A stretch of 64,000 bases of DNA from Pseudoalteromonas sp. OOF1S-7 (GTDB lineage Bacteria > Pseudomonadota > Gammaproteobacteria > Enterobacterales > Alteromonadaceae), in the NCBI RefSeq assembly GCF_022347765.1, contig NZ_JAKRFZ010000002.1:248001-312000 (forward strand), read 5' to 3'. The notes under the pieces were generated by a model. That model was not told the DNA's origin. It worked only from the letters and a program-made list of their open reading frames with translations, and searched no databases. Positions 37,020 through 44,317 of this stretch are shown piece by piece. The position numbers were made by a program, and so were the translations under genes. How positions within the stretch are numbered: position 1 is the first letter of the stretch; each line of letters opens with the position of its first letter.

Positions 37020-37535
37020 TCAGTCTACATCTAACGGTATATGTGAATGGGCTCGTGCAAACTGGCCATTCGCCGCAGCCCAGCTTGTCGGAGCAAAGTA
37101 GTTCACGTGACCAACAGGGTGATCACTTATTAACGGCTGTGACAGGAGCCATTGATTTCCATCTCTTATTCGAACAATCCAGCCAGCTCCGCCAACATGC
37201 CCCGCATGGGCACCGGCATCAGCCTCATGGCCATGAACATGCCAATTACCCCACTCAAACTTAAACCCTCTTTGCGTCCTTGGCCCAATTTCAAAGGTGT
37301 TTTCCAGTCCCGCAGGGATAACTGCCATTAATTGGTCAGCATTTATTGTGCCGCCATTAAGTAAATTCTGAAAATCTGCTCTGGTAGGGTTCGGCGCGCC
37401 AGTTGGTACCCATAGTTCCAGGCCAAACAAACCCGCGAGTCCCTCTTGCCTTTGGATGGTTCCGCGCCGGATACTCTCCTTATTGTTATATGGATGGGCA
37501 ATGGCACGTTTTTTGCTTTCTAAGTAATCATACAT
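37020..37535 (-). CDS. Ntox30-like small toxin candidate with MY...IQRQ leader
   Basis: A 171-residue protein starting at ATG 37535 with AAGGGG upstream. The N-terminus MYDYLESKKRAIAHP leads to GTIQRQEG near residue 28. The C-terminal 100 residues resemble polymorphic toxin type 30: RGFKFEWGNWHVHGHEAD, then GAGWIVRIRDGNQWL. Two features support catalysis: several conserved-looking His residues (WHVHGHE, HAGH, HSH) and a compact C-terminal domain. No signal peptide is seen, so export would need another route. The following gene on the strand is GNAT-like and no cognate immunity family was recognised. Family assignment is by motif memory and should be treated as tentative. Confidence 0.6.
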   Translation of the reverse strand: MYDYLESKKRAIAHPYNNKESIRRGTIQRQEGLAGLFGLELWVPTGAPNPTRADFQNLLNGGTINADQLMAVIPAGLENTFEIGPRTQRGFKFEWGNWHVHGHEADAGAHAGHVGGAGWIVRIRDGNQWLLSQPLISDHPVGHVNYFAPTSWAAANGQFARAHSHIPLDVD

Positions 37536-37889
37536 ATTTCAACCCCTTGCAAGTTATAACTTGATGGACTTAATTGACTGTGACAACTTTTTAAAAAGCA
37601 ACTTCATCAGCACTCATCAAGGTTAAGTTATGATGTATATATAAAAGATGACACGATTTACACTCAAGTTATATGTTCTTTAGAAAGTACTCTTGGTATA
37701 AACAATTATATTTCTGGCGGTTTTTGTTAACCAAAATCAAAAAGTAAAATATCGATTAGCTTATAAATCACCCACAGCCATAGGATTCAGATAAACATCC
37801 CCCTAAAGCATAAAAAATACCAAGCCCCGAGACATATTACTTACTATGTTATTCACAACACAACCTGCCTACACGCAAAAGGATTAGTT
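37536..37889. promoter_or_regulatory. Divergent promoter region between toxin-like genes and the 174-residue gene
   Basis: These 354 AT-rich bases hold two possible box promoters. Rightward, TACCAA at 37818-37823 is followed exactly 22 bp later by TATGTT (37845-37850), matching the geometry of the stronger sites. Leftward, TACCAA (complement of 37693-37698) is followed about 20 bp later by TATAAC. Both are single, weaker matches and are offered as candidates. Confidence 0.4.
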
Positions 37890-38414
37890 ATGGATACATT
37901 ACATTCAGCACAAAATACCAGTGACCCTGAACTGACACACCCTGTTGACTCCGAACAAGAGGCAACCGTCATAGCCCCTCAGCCAGACATCGATCAGGCC
38001 ACATCTCCTGCCAGTGTGGGGATTTTCCCGTCACGTAAAACCACGGCTCTTGCTCTTATCGCCAGGTTTCTGGCTTTTTTCCCGGGTTTTACTAACCCAC
38101 AACGAGATGACGTGATTATTGCCAATCGCATTCTGAATTTTGGTTTGGAAGACATAAAAGCATCAGATCTGTCCGTTGCCAAAGAAGCCATGGACTCTGC
38201 GCGAGGCTTTTACAACAAGTACGCCAGTATATTAGGCCTTGTTCTCGGTGGTGCAATCAGTGCCGGTATCGAATGGTTGCAGCATTCTTATCCCGAATAT
38301 CAGGCTATTCGCGCAGCACATGTAGGCAGTGGCGTCATTGCCAGCTGGATAGTGAGCAATATTATGGGTGAATATGAAAGACGATTACATCAGCTTAAAG
38401 AACGTCTTAGCTAA
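37890..38414 (+). CDS. Unknown 174-residue protein with one membrane-like helix
   Basis: ATG 37890 follows AAAAGGA. The first 50 residues are acidic and probably disordered (DSEQEATVIAPQPDIDQ). Residues about 55-110 are helical. A hydrophobic glycine-rich helix follows near residues 110-130 (YASILGLVLGGAISAGIEWL), and another weakly hydrophobic stretch (GSGVIASWIVSNIMG) near 150. No family is recognised. The hydrophobic pair suggests membrane association. Its upstream region carries a TACCAA box with correctly spaced TATGTT, so it may belong to the island regulon. Confidence 0.7.
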   Translation: MDTLHSAQNTSDPELTHPVDSEQEATVIAPQPDIDQATSPASVGIFPSRKTTALALIARFLAFFPGFTNPQRDDVIIANRILNFGLEDIKASDLSVAKEAMDSARGFYNKYASILGLVLGGAISAGIEWLQHSYPEYQAIRAAHVGSGVIASWIVSNIMGEYERRLHQLKERLS

Positions 38415-38461
38415 CTCACTACCGCACAACGACAACGCAAACTCAGTAAACCAAATATCAT

Positions 38462-38509
38462 GCAACAAGGATAGCCAGAAAATGGCCCGACCTTGTTGCT
38501 TAGCAACAA
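38462..38509 (+). other. Mutually exclusive hairpins in the gap before the GH18-like gene
   Basis: GCAACAAGG (38462-38470) can pair with CCTTGTTGC (38491-38499). The inner part of the latter, TTGTTGC (38493-38499), can instead pair with GCAACAA (38503-38509) around a three-base loop. No T run follows. The rest of the 38415-38770 gap holds a weak box promoter and otherwise nothing recognised. Confidence 0.45.
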
Positions 38510-38687
38510 TAACAAAGCCCCTAAACCGCTTATTCAATCAGAATCTTGTAATCATATGTAATATCAATCTATCACAGACTCAACTAAGTTTTTCTGACTG
38601 ATAGCAGGTAATGACCAAGACATTGCAACATCGATTTCCAAACCTGCGAGACGTTAAATTGAGTTACCAGCATACTGAACGTCGTAA

Positions 38688-38724
38688 CTTCTACCAAGTC
38701 AGGTATTGCAGACGCAGCTAAGCT
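38688..38724 (+). promoter_or_regulatory. Degenerate TACCAA-box promoter of the GH18-like gene
   Basis: CTTCTACCAA (38688-38697), followed by G and a decayed mirror half, matches the palindromic operator seen at 39728 with a few changes. TAAGCT starts exactly 22 bp after the box end (38719-38724), the same offset as TATAGT in the better sites. The start codon is 47 bases further on. Confidence 0.45.
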
Positions 38725-38770
38725 GACTGCGCAACCCACTCTTACAGTCAAACATATACAAGGAACTATC

Positions 38771-39613
38771 ATGTCTAAAACGATTACCTACTACAATTCT
38801 GGCGCGATCCCACTAATAAACGCCTGTGATCTCCCCTATGATGTGGTGAACCTGGCATTTTTGTCTTCATCGTACAGCAATCCGTTTAATTTGGTGTTAA
38901 GTGGTGCTATCGCGGCTACTGATTCCAGCTTAACAAGTAGCACTGTTGAGGCAATTAAGGCAATGCAACAAAAAGGGCAGAAGGTGCTGATTTCCTTTGG
39001 TGGCGCTACCATGGAGTCTGTTACATACCAGAAATTGTCTGAGGACACAGCAAAACTGGCCAAATTACTGGCAAAATTCGTCACGGATAATCACCTTGAT
39101 GGTATCGACCTGGATTATGAGGATACCGCAGCATTCACTGGCAATGCCGGATACGACGGTGCACAATTTTTGATTTCATTAACTCAGGAACTCAGAAAAC
39201 GACTGCCCAGCCCCGACTATGTTATTTCGCATGCACCTCAACCGCCTTATCTTGAACAAGGCGGTTCTATGGCTGGCTATATTGAGGTGGTAGAACAGGC
39301 TGGCCAAGATATTGACTGGTTAAATGTGCAGTTTTACAACAATCCACCATGGAGCGCTAACCCGGACCAAATAGTAAGCTCGTATCTCAACTACACCAAG
39401 CTTCCGAACATGTCACCTGTAAAAATAGTGGCTGGTTTCCCTGTATCTATGCAGGATGCTGGTTCAGGGTATATGCCTGTAAATAAGATAGTTCATCAAG
39501 TCATTGACCCTATCCAAAATACCTCGGGGCTGGGTGGCATAATGAACTGGCAATTCTCAAGTGACTGTAATGGAGACTGGATAAAAGCCATTTCAGAGGC
39601 ACTCAAGCGTTAA
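38771..39613 (+). CDS. GH18-family chitinase-like protein without signal peptide
   Basis: A 280-residue single-domain protein starting at ATG 38771 after AAGGAA. The GH18 barrel is recognised from KVLISFGGA near residue 77 and the catalytic DGIDLDYED near 115 (complete DxxDxDxE). WLNVQFYNNP and GGIMNWQFSSD near the end also fit. It has no signal peptide or carbohydrate-binding module. Many secreted chitinases carry both, so it may act in the cytoplasm, be released by lysis, or travel as cargo. It is followed by a strong terminator, so it is transcribed alone. Chitin is the likely but unproven substrate; endo-beta-N-acetylglucosaminidase activity is an alternative. Confidence 0.88.
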   Translation: MSKTITYYNSGAIPLINACDLPYDVVNLAFLSSSYSNPFNLVLSGAIAATDSSLTSSTVEAIKAMQQKGQKVLISFGGATMESVTYQKLSEDTAKLAKLLAKFVTDNHLDGIDLDYEDTAAFTGNAGYDGAQFLISLTQELRKRLPSPDYVISHAPQPPYLEQGGSMAGYIEVVEQAGQDIDWLNVQFYNNPPWSANPDQIVSSYLNYTKLPNMSPVKIVAGFPVSMQDAGSGYMPVNKIVHQVIDPIQNTSGLGGIMNWQFSSDCNGDWIKAISEALKR

Positions 39614-39640
39614 TATTAAAAGCAGAAAACCTGACATCGG

Positions 39641-39660
39641 GCCGCCTAATGGCGGCTTTT
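39641..39660 (+). terminator. Intrinsic terminator after the GH18-like gene
   Basis: GCCGCC (39641-39646) pairs with GGCGGC (39651-39656) around TAAT, followed by TTTT. It separates the GH18-like gene from the box promoter at 39728. Confidence 0.9.
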
Positions 39661-39727
39661 CACACTCAAAAATTAAACAAGCATTAAGTTAATTTATATT
39701 AAGCAACATATACCAAACAAATCCACA

Positions 39728-39764
39728 CTTTTACCAAGTTGGTAAAAGCCGCCTACCTTATAGT
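39728..39764 (+). promoter_or_regulatory. Palindromic TTTTACCAA operator and TATAGT -10 of the 39835 gene
   Basis: CTTTTACCAA, a central G, and the exact mirror TTGGTAAAAG form a perfect 21-bp palindrome (39728-39748). TATAGTTAAT begins ten bases later (TATAGT 39759-39764). The identical palindrome, spacing and TATAGTTAAT recur at 42584-42620, while the ten bases between differ. The palindrome covers the -35 position, as expected for an activator or repressor site. Confidence 0.8.
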
Positions 39765-39834
39765 TAATTCAACCAAACAGCTTACTTGGTTTTCACACCC
39801 CATGTTAATAACACTTAACTAGAGAGAATTTATT

Positions 39835-40515
39835 ATGAGTAATCAAAATAACTTAGGTTCAGAAAGTAATCCAGGCTATGTTAAAATAACCAGTAGCCCT
39901 GACCTACACCGAGCATATTCAACCGTCGCGCACCCACATTCAAAAGGCTTTATCTATAATGGTACAATGAAGCCAAGTATTGCAGACAATTACAAAAGTG
40001 AAGGTTATACCTTTTGTATGCGAAACCTAAACCAGTCAGATGGTTCCAGTCAATATATCTCCTTAACGGCACAAGAAACCAACCGAATAACAGGCACAAA
40101 TGATCAGCACGGCTATGGCTTGGCTTTAATGCCTGTATATATTCTAGACTCCTCAGCACTTACTAACAAAACAGCGTCGGGCAACACTGCGCAAACCCCG
40201 TCAGCAGTTGCTGCCGATGTACTTAGCGCACTTAGTACAGCTGCTATTCCAATCGGCACTACTGTCTGGTTGCAATTGACCAAAGCTGACAAGGGTGTCA
40301 GTTCTGACCAGGTTCAGGCGATAGAACATCAAATTTTTCAGTCTGGTTACTCAGTAGGAATACTGGGAGACGAAGTGCAGCAACAGCAAACCAATGGACG
40401 GGTACTGGAATCTACCTATACGCCATTTGAGCAATCCAGTAGTGGCGCCAAGGTACGCACTATAACGATAGGTGACAATACAGGGTCATTCCCGATTTAC
40501 TGGGCTGTTCAGTAA
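39835..40515 (+). CDS. Unknown 226-residue island protein, possible DUF1906-like fold
   Basis: ATG 39835 follows AGAGAG. No secure family was recognised. The order GYTFCMRNLNQS, then ISLTAQETNRI, then ALMPVYILD, then IPIGTTVWLQL loosely recalls the Rv2525c/DUF1906 glycoside-hydrolase-like fold, in which the last part reads as IYFAVD. There is no signal peptide. Its start lies behind the perfect palindromic operator, so it is under the same control as the fourth reb unit. A LysM protein gene follows in the same direction, and the GH18-like gene precedes it. A role on cell-wall or glycan substrates is therefore a reasonable guess, nothing more. Confidence 0.75.
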   Translation: MSNQNNLGSESNPGYVKITSSPDLHRAYSTVAHPHSKGFIYNGTMKPSIADNYKSEGYTFCMRNLNQSDGSSQYISLTAQETNRITGTNDQHGYGLALMPVYILDSSALTNKTASGNTAQTPSAVAADVLSALSTAAIPIGTTVWLQLTKADKGVSSDQVQAIEHQIFQSGYSVGILGDEVQQQQTNGRVLESTYTPFEQSSSGAKVRTITIGDNTGSFPIYWAVQ

Positions 40516-40532
40516 CGCTTTCCTTCCCACAT

Positions 40533-40560
40533 GAGCAGGTATGCCAACGCTATCCTGCTC
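40533..40560 (+). other. Intercistronic hairpin between the 39835 gene and the LysM gene
   Basis: GAGCAGG (40533-40539) pairs with CCTGCTC (40554-40560), followed by TTAATA. The short T-rich end could make it a leaky terminator that lowers expression of the LysM gene. Confidence 0.45.
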
Positions 40561-40579
40561 TTAATACAGGTCATTTCCT

Positions 40580-40972
40580 ATGCGTACCGTACTCATATAT
40601 ACCATTCAGCCAGGCGATTCTTTGGCACTGATCAGCATCTCACTGCGTGCCAGTGCAGGTATTTCACCTGCCGACATTGAGAGGCTGAACCCAACCTTGT
40701 TATCAGAAGAGTTAGCTTGCGAAACCCGGATTAAAATCCCCTATTTTAAGGCCAGTGGGCATTTTTACTATGAGATCATGAAAGGGGACACACTACATTC
40801 CATTTGTGACGCACTGGCCAATGCTGCCGGTGTCACGGTCATGGACCTCATAGAGCATAATGCATACGCTGATCTCAGCAAGTTACAGCCTGGTCAGAGC
40901 CTATTGATCCCTTTTAGTCCTAAAATCAGATATATGACGAAACATCATTGCGTCGAAACACCACCCGGGTAA
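40580..40972 (+). CDS. Two-LysM-domain protein
   Basis: A 130-residue protein starting at ATG 40580. Two LysM repeats are visible: YTIQPGDSLALISISL...IERLNP...IKIPY (about 7-56) and YEIMKGDTLHSICDAL...LIEHN...GQSLLIP (about 64-113). LysM binds peptidoglycan or chitin. No signal peptide is present, as in the LysM proteins of contractile injection systems and phage tails, where they help mount baseplate parts. Here no tail genes are present, so it may instead hold cargo to cell wall or chitin. It sits between the 39835 gene and the AAA+ gene on the same strand. Confidence 0.85.
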   Translation: MRTVLIYTIQPGDSLALISISLRASAGISPADIERLNPTLLSEELACETRIKIPYFKASGHFYYEIMKGDTLHSICDALANAAGVTVMDLIEHNAYADLSKLQPGQSLLIPFSPKIRYMTKHHCVETPPG

Positions 40973-41103
40973 GACTATTATTTTCGTTAAAATTACCAAA
41001 AGATTCCTCATAGCTACCAGCCTGATCCGACGAGTCCCAAGCTACACTCACAGAAATAAACCAGCTGACTAAAGTCGCCAATCAAGACTATGAGGAATAT
41101 CTT

Positions 41104-42504
41104 ATGTGGCATCTTGCAACCAAAGAGCCTGAGCTTTCTCCATCAAACACTGCACTGAATGCTCACGACTTAGAAAACGAATGTCTGTGGCTGGAAAGTG
41201 TTATTCAGTATCGCGTTTCACGCTATTTTGGGTCAATTTCGGAGCCTGAAGCACCACAGGCAATGTCAGAGCCGGCTCCTGAACCACCGCCCCTGGCCCC
41301 TCCATTGCAACATTCAGGTTCTCCGTATGCGACTTTTCTCTTTGCACACAACCCAACCCCCGTCGAACGGTTGCTGGTTATTCTTGCCCTGGTGCCTGTT
41401 ATCCGTCCCGGTCTGTTTGATATCTTTCTTTCAATTAATGAACTCACAAATCGACCATTTACAGAGTTCGGTATGCTGGAGTCTCAGGGCCAGCTGCTGG
41501 CAACGGGGGCCACAGCGGCTTTTTTGTTCAATGGTACGCAACTGTCTACGCAATTTGAGGTCCTTGAGCAGCTGGGCACCAGCGTGTTGCTCAAACAACT
41601 TTTAAACTCAGAGCCGGGCCAGACTGAACGCACAATATTACATGCAGCACTCACGTTGAAGCCAGAATATGTAGAAATGTTTACCACAGGTGCACCGTAT
41701 CAGCCAGAAACCAGCCATCACTTTCCGGCCAGCCTGGTCAGCACAGCACTGGGCTGGGAGGATTTAAAACTATCCGAATCCACAACAGCACAACTGAACG
41801 AAATAGTAGACTGGGTCAAACATGGTCAGACGCTGCGCACACACTGGCACATAGGCAGGCAACTCAGACCGGGTTACCGTGCTTTGTTCTATGGCCCACC
41901 GGGAACTGGCAAAACACTCACTGCCAGCGTACTCGGTAAAGTTCTGCAAAAGCAGGTATACAAGGTTGACCTGTCACTCATTACGTCAAAATACATCGGC
42001 GAAACAGAAAAAAACCTCGAACAGCTATTCAGCCTGGCAGAGCACCGTGACTGGATCCTATTTTTCGATGAAGCCGATGCCCTGTTTGGTAAACGCCTGC
42101 AGACCAGCTCATCCAATGACCAATTTGCCAATCAAAACGTCGCCTACTTATTACAACGTATTGAACACTATAACGGCGTTGTGATCCTCGCTTCCAATTA
42201 CAAAGACAACATAGACGACGCGTTTTTCCGTCGCTTCGAGTCCATTGTTGAATTTCAGGCACCAAAAGCACAACAGCGCTTTGAGATATGGCAAAGCGGA
42301 CTGTGCGCCCAGTCTCGTTTATCACCCAATGTTTGCCTGACCAAACTCTCACAACAATACCCGCTCAGTGGCGCTGACATTATCAATGTGCTGCGTTTTG
42401 TATCGCTCAGGTTACTCGCACAAAACCGCAGCGAAATACAGCTGGCCGACATCCATGAAGGCATAGCCCGACTGTCAGATCATCAAACCCAGTTAAGGTG
42501 GTAA
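41104..42504 (+). CDS. eCIS-style AAA+ ATPase
   Basis: A 466-residue protein starting at ATG 41104 after GAGGAA. Residues 1-220 contain a Pro-rich linker (PAPEPPPLAPP) and a helical domain ending in SALGWEDL-like sequence (STALGWEDLKLS). A classic AAA+ core follows: Walker A GPPGTGKT near 263, a YIGETEKNLEQLF pore and substrate region, Walker B ILFFDEADALFGKR, sensor 1 ILASNYKDNID and arginine finger FFRRFES. This layout is typical of the ATPase of extracellular contractile injection systems (Afp15/Pvc15-like). No sheath, tube or baseplate genes are in the window. It could unfold or load the nearby cargo proteins or R-body parts; that is inference. Confidence 0.88.
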   Translation: MWHLATKEPELSPSNTALNAHDLENECLWLESVIQYRVSRYFGSISEPEAPQAMSEPAPEPPPLAPPLQHSGSPYATFLFAHNPTPVERLLVILALVPVIRPGLFDIFLSINELTNRPFTEFGMLESQGQLLATGATAAFLFNGTQLSTQFEVLEQLGTSVLLKQLLNSEPGQTERTILHAALTLKPEYVEMFTTGAPYQPETSHHFPASLVSTALGWEDLKLSESTTAQLNEIVDWVKHGQTLRTHWHIGRQLRPGYRALFYGPPGTGKTLTASVLGKVLQKQVYKVDLSLITSKYIGETEKNLEQLFSLAEHRDWILFFDEADALFGKRLQTSSSNDQFANQNVAYLLQRIEHYNGVVILASNYKDNIDDAFFRRFESIVEFQAPKAQQRFEIWQSGLCAQSRLSPNVCLTKLSQQYPLSGADIINVLRFVSLRLLAQNRSEIQLADIHEGIARLSDHQTQLRW

Positions 42505-42583
42505 AAGCGTTGGCCGCCATATCGAAATTAGCAGCTGCGTCGAGCCACGCCAATAAAAAGCATCTCTGCACTGTGAATCATAA

Positions 42584-42620
42584 CTTTTACCAAGTTGGTA
42601 AAAGCCCTCAGAGGTATAGT
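42584..42620 (+). promoter_or_regulatory. Palindromic TTTTACCAA operator and TATAGT -10 upstream of the fourth rebB
   Basis: The same perfect 21-bp palindrome as at 39728 (42584-42604) is followed ten bases later by TATAGTTAAT (TATAGT 42615-42620). It lies 288 bases before the rebB start, with a terminator-like hairpin between, so the transcript begins with a long leader or a separate short RNA. Confidence 0.8.
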
Positions 42621-42626
42621 TAATAG

Positions 42627-42705
42627 CACCAACTCACGTTGGAAATGTCAATTGAGTTGCTAGCCCTGTACGCGGAATTATGGAGCCCGCTTCGGGGCTA
42701 TTTTA
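42627..42705 (+). ncRNA. Candidate short RNA or attenuated leader from the box promoter
   Basis: Transcription from TATAGT at 42615 should start near 42627. Within 80 bases there is a small hairpin (CCAAC-TCAC-GTTGG near 42629-42642), a TCAATTGA palindrome and then the terminator at 42684-42705. No open reading frame with a ribosome site lies inside. The product would be a roughly 80-base RNA, or a leader whose readthrough controls the reb-PatG-like unit. Confidence 0.45.
42684..42705 (+). terminator. Terminator-like hairpin in the leader of the fourth rebB unit
   Basis: AGCCC (42684-42688) pairs with GGGCT (42695-42699) around GCTTCG, followed by ATTTTAT. The stem is short, so termination may be partial. 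The 200 bases after it, up to the rebB start, hold two isolated TACCA boxes 44 bp apart and no other clear signal. Confidence 0.6.
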
Positions 42706-42908
42706 TCTTCCAGCAGATAAGTAAAAAGGCCCAACATTTTATAACCCTGAGCTTAAATATTACCAAACACTGTTAAAACAACGCGCATTAAAAGCCATTA
42801 AATATACCATCACCTCAATAAGTTAAACCAAAACAATCCCCTCGCAACAGGCTAAATTATTCCTTACTTTTTAACGCTAATCAGCAACTAACCATTGAGG
42901 AATAAATC

Positions 42909-43178
42909 ATGGCATTTCCAACTTCAGTTAACGATCAAATCACGGATTCAGTTACTCAGGCAAACGTAAAAGTGCTCGGCGATGCGCCGGCAATGTCGAT
43001 GGGTAACTTGTTTCAGGCTACCTCGCAGGCCCTCGCCAATGCAGCCCACAACGCAACGACCGCACAGCAACAAATGGCGGTGGCCGCGCAGGCAGCGACA
43101 ACCATGGGCGTCACCACACTCTATTCTATTGACACCGCATCGACTGGGATTGCTACCACAAAGATCCTGGGTAGTTAA
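42909..43178 (+). CDS. rebB: RebB-family R-body structural protein (copy 4)
   Basis: An 89-residue RebB protein starting at ATG 42909 after TTGAGGAA. It is almost identical in protein sequence to copy 1 (same NDQITDSVTQANVKVLGDAP, SMGNLFQATSQALANAAHNAT and TTMGVTTLYSIDTA), while many third codon positions differ. That pattern means long-term selection on the protein and not a fresh duplication. It is about 17 kb from copy 1 and heads a unit with three PatG-C-like genes, linking R-body protein to that family. Confidence 0.93.
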   Translation: MAFPTSVNDQITDSVTQANVKVLGDAPAMSMGNLFQATSQALANAAHNATTAQQQMAVAAQAATTMGVTTLYSIDTASTGIATTKILGS

Positions 43179-43233
43179 TCTTCAACCAAACAAGTGCCTG
43201 ACCGATTCTCGAGGCGGGCACTACGACTCACTG

Positions 43234-43257
43234 AAGTGCTGTGCTCCATCAGCACTT
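43234..43257 (+). other. Intercistronic hairpin after the fourth rebB
   Basis: AAGTGCTG (43234-43241) pairs perfectly with CAGCACTT (43250-43257) around eight bases, followed by CTTCACT. It lies between rebB and the first PatG-C-like gene and may cause partial termination, so that RebB is made in excess. Confidence 0.6.
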
Positions 43258-43279
43258 CTTCACTCCCAGAGAGAAGATT

Positions 43280-44287
43280 ATGAGCGAATTGAAAACAGAC
43301 GGAGCGACTATTGATCCGACTCCCCTTCCAGAAACCAACGTCGAGGCGCAATCCAGTGCACCTGATTACCAGGCTACTCACGCCCAATTGGACTCAGAGC
43401 AAACTCAAAATCCTGAAAACAACATGCAGCAAACAACAGACATGCCTGTTCAGCGTCAGTCAGAAGCAATTCCGGGCGAACAGACATTACAAGGAGACCG
43501 CTATGACTACATCTATGCGCTGGGACAGATAGACATAGTATTTCCAAACGAAGGGCTCAAACGACAATTCCTGAGTGCAGCGATGGCGTTAGGCGTAAAC
43601 GAAAAGGCTTATTATGCCGTATTCACAAATAAGTCTCAGCCAGTTGGTAACCCTGCCCGGTACAAGTATTTATATCTGGCAGAGCAAGTAGATTGGGTAT
43701 TGTCTGTAAATCAGAAACACTGTTATGTATTGAAACCGGTCACACCAACTGAACTGGAAGCGCTCATTGAAGCATTACAGCCCCCCAATAATACACTGGA
43801 ATCGGTTTATACCTGCGTGATTGGACACATCACCAGCGGCCACGATACGTTAGAATTACCAGAAGTCATTTGCCAGCAGGTCTACCATCAGACTTTGTCT
43901 CAGCTTCATCAGACAATTCAAAAAATATCGAGCGCTGAAACCAACGCTATTCAGGATGTCATCAGAGAACTTGAAGTTGAGCCCAATCCGGGACGCAGTG
44001 ATTTCGACAGAGCCAAAAATTTCATAGCCTTCAGATATCCCAACATCTATGCACAAACACACACAATGAACACGGGCACGAACACACTCCCCAGTGCGTC
44101 TCTGGTCAGGATCACATTTAGCCGGTTTGATGCGCTGTCTGACCACCGAATTGTGGATATCACACTGACCTACAAAGAAAACACCTCTACCAGGCATCAT
44201 TACTATTTTTGCCGGGTCGATGTCAGTGGCCTGTATCCCTTTATCAATACTGAAATACAGTCTTTCCTGCCGCTTCAGACTCTGTAA
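43280..44287 (+). CDS. Stand-alone PatG C-terminal-domain-like protein 1
   Basis: ATG 43280 follows AGAGAGAAG; an upstream in-frame GTG at 43241 overlaps the hairpin and is not favoured. After a disordered 70-residue N-terminus containing MPVQRQ near 56, the protein follows the C-terminal domain of the cyanobactin protease PatG: YIYALGQIDIVFPNEGLKRQ, WVLSVNQKHCYVLKP, VIGHITSG, FDRAKNFIAFRYPNIY, RIVDITLTY and YYFCRVDVSGLYPFINTE. PatG itself is a subtilisin-like macrocyclase. The protease part is absent here, and the role of this domain is not known. No cyanobactin precursor or PatA was seen. Confidence 0.85.
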   Translation: MSELKTDGATIDPTPLPETNVEAQSSAPDYQATHAQLDSEQTQNPENNMQQTTDMPVQRQSEAIPGEQTLQGDRYDYIYALGQIDIVFPNEGLKRQFLSAAMALGVNEKAYYAVFTNKSQPVGNPARYKYLYLAEQVDWVLSVNQKHCYVLKPVTPTELEALIEALQPPNNTLESVYTCVIGHITSGHDTLELPEVICQQVYHQTLSQLHQTIQKISSAETNAIQDVIRELEVEPNPGRSDFDRAKNFIAFRYPNIYAQTHTMNTGTNTLPSASLVRITFSRFDALSDHRIVDITLTYKENTSTRHHYYFCRVDVSGLYPFINTEIQSFLPLQTL

Positions 44288-44317
44288 GCGCCAGATTTTT
44301 GGCTAAGGAAACCCATA

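Noticed and set aside
31588..42504. A complete extracellular contractile injection system
   Set aside because: Only a DUF4157 protein, an AAA+ ATPase and a LysM protein are found. No tube, sheath, baseplate, spike or tail-terminator protein is present in the window.
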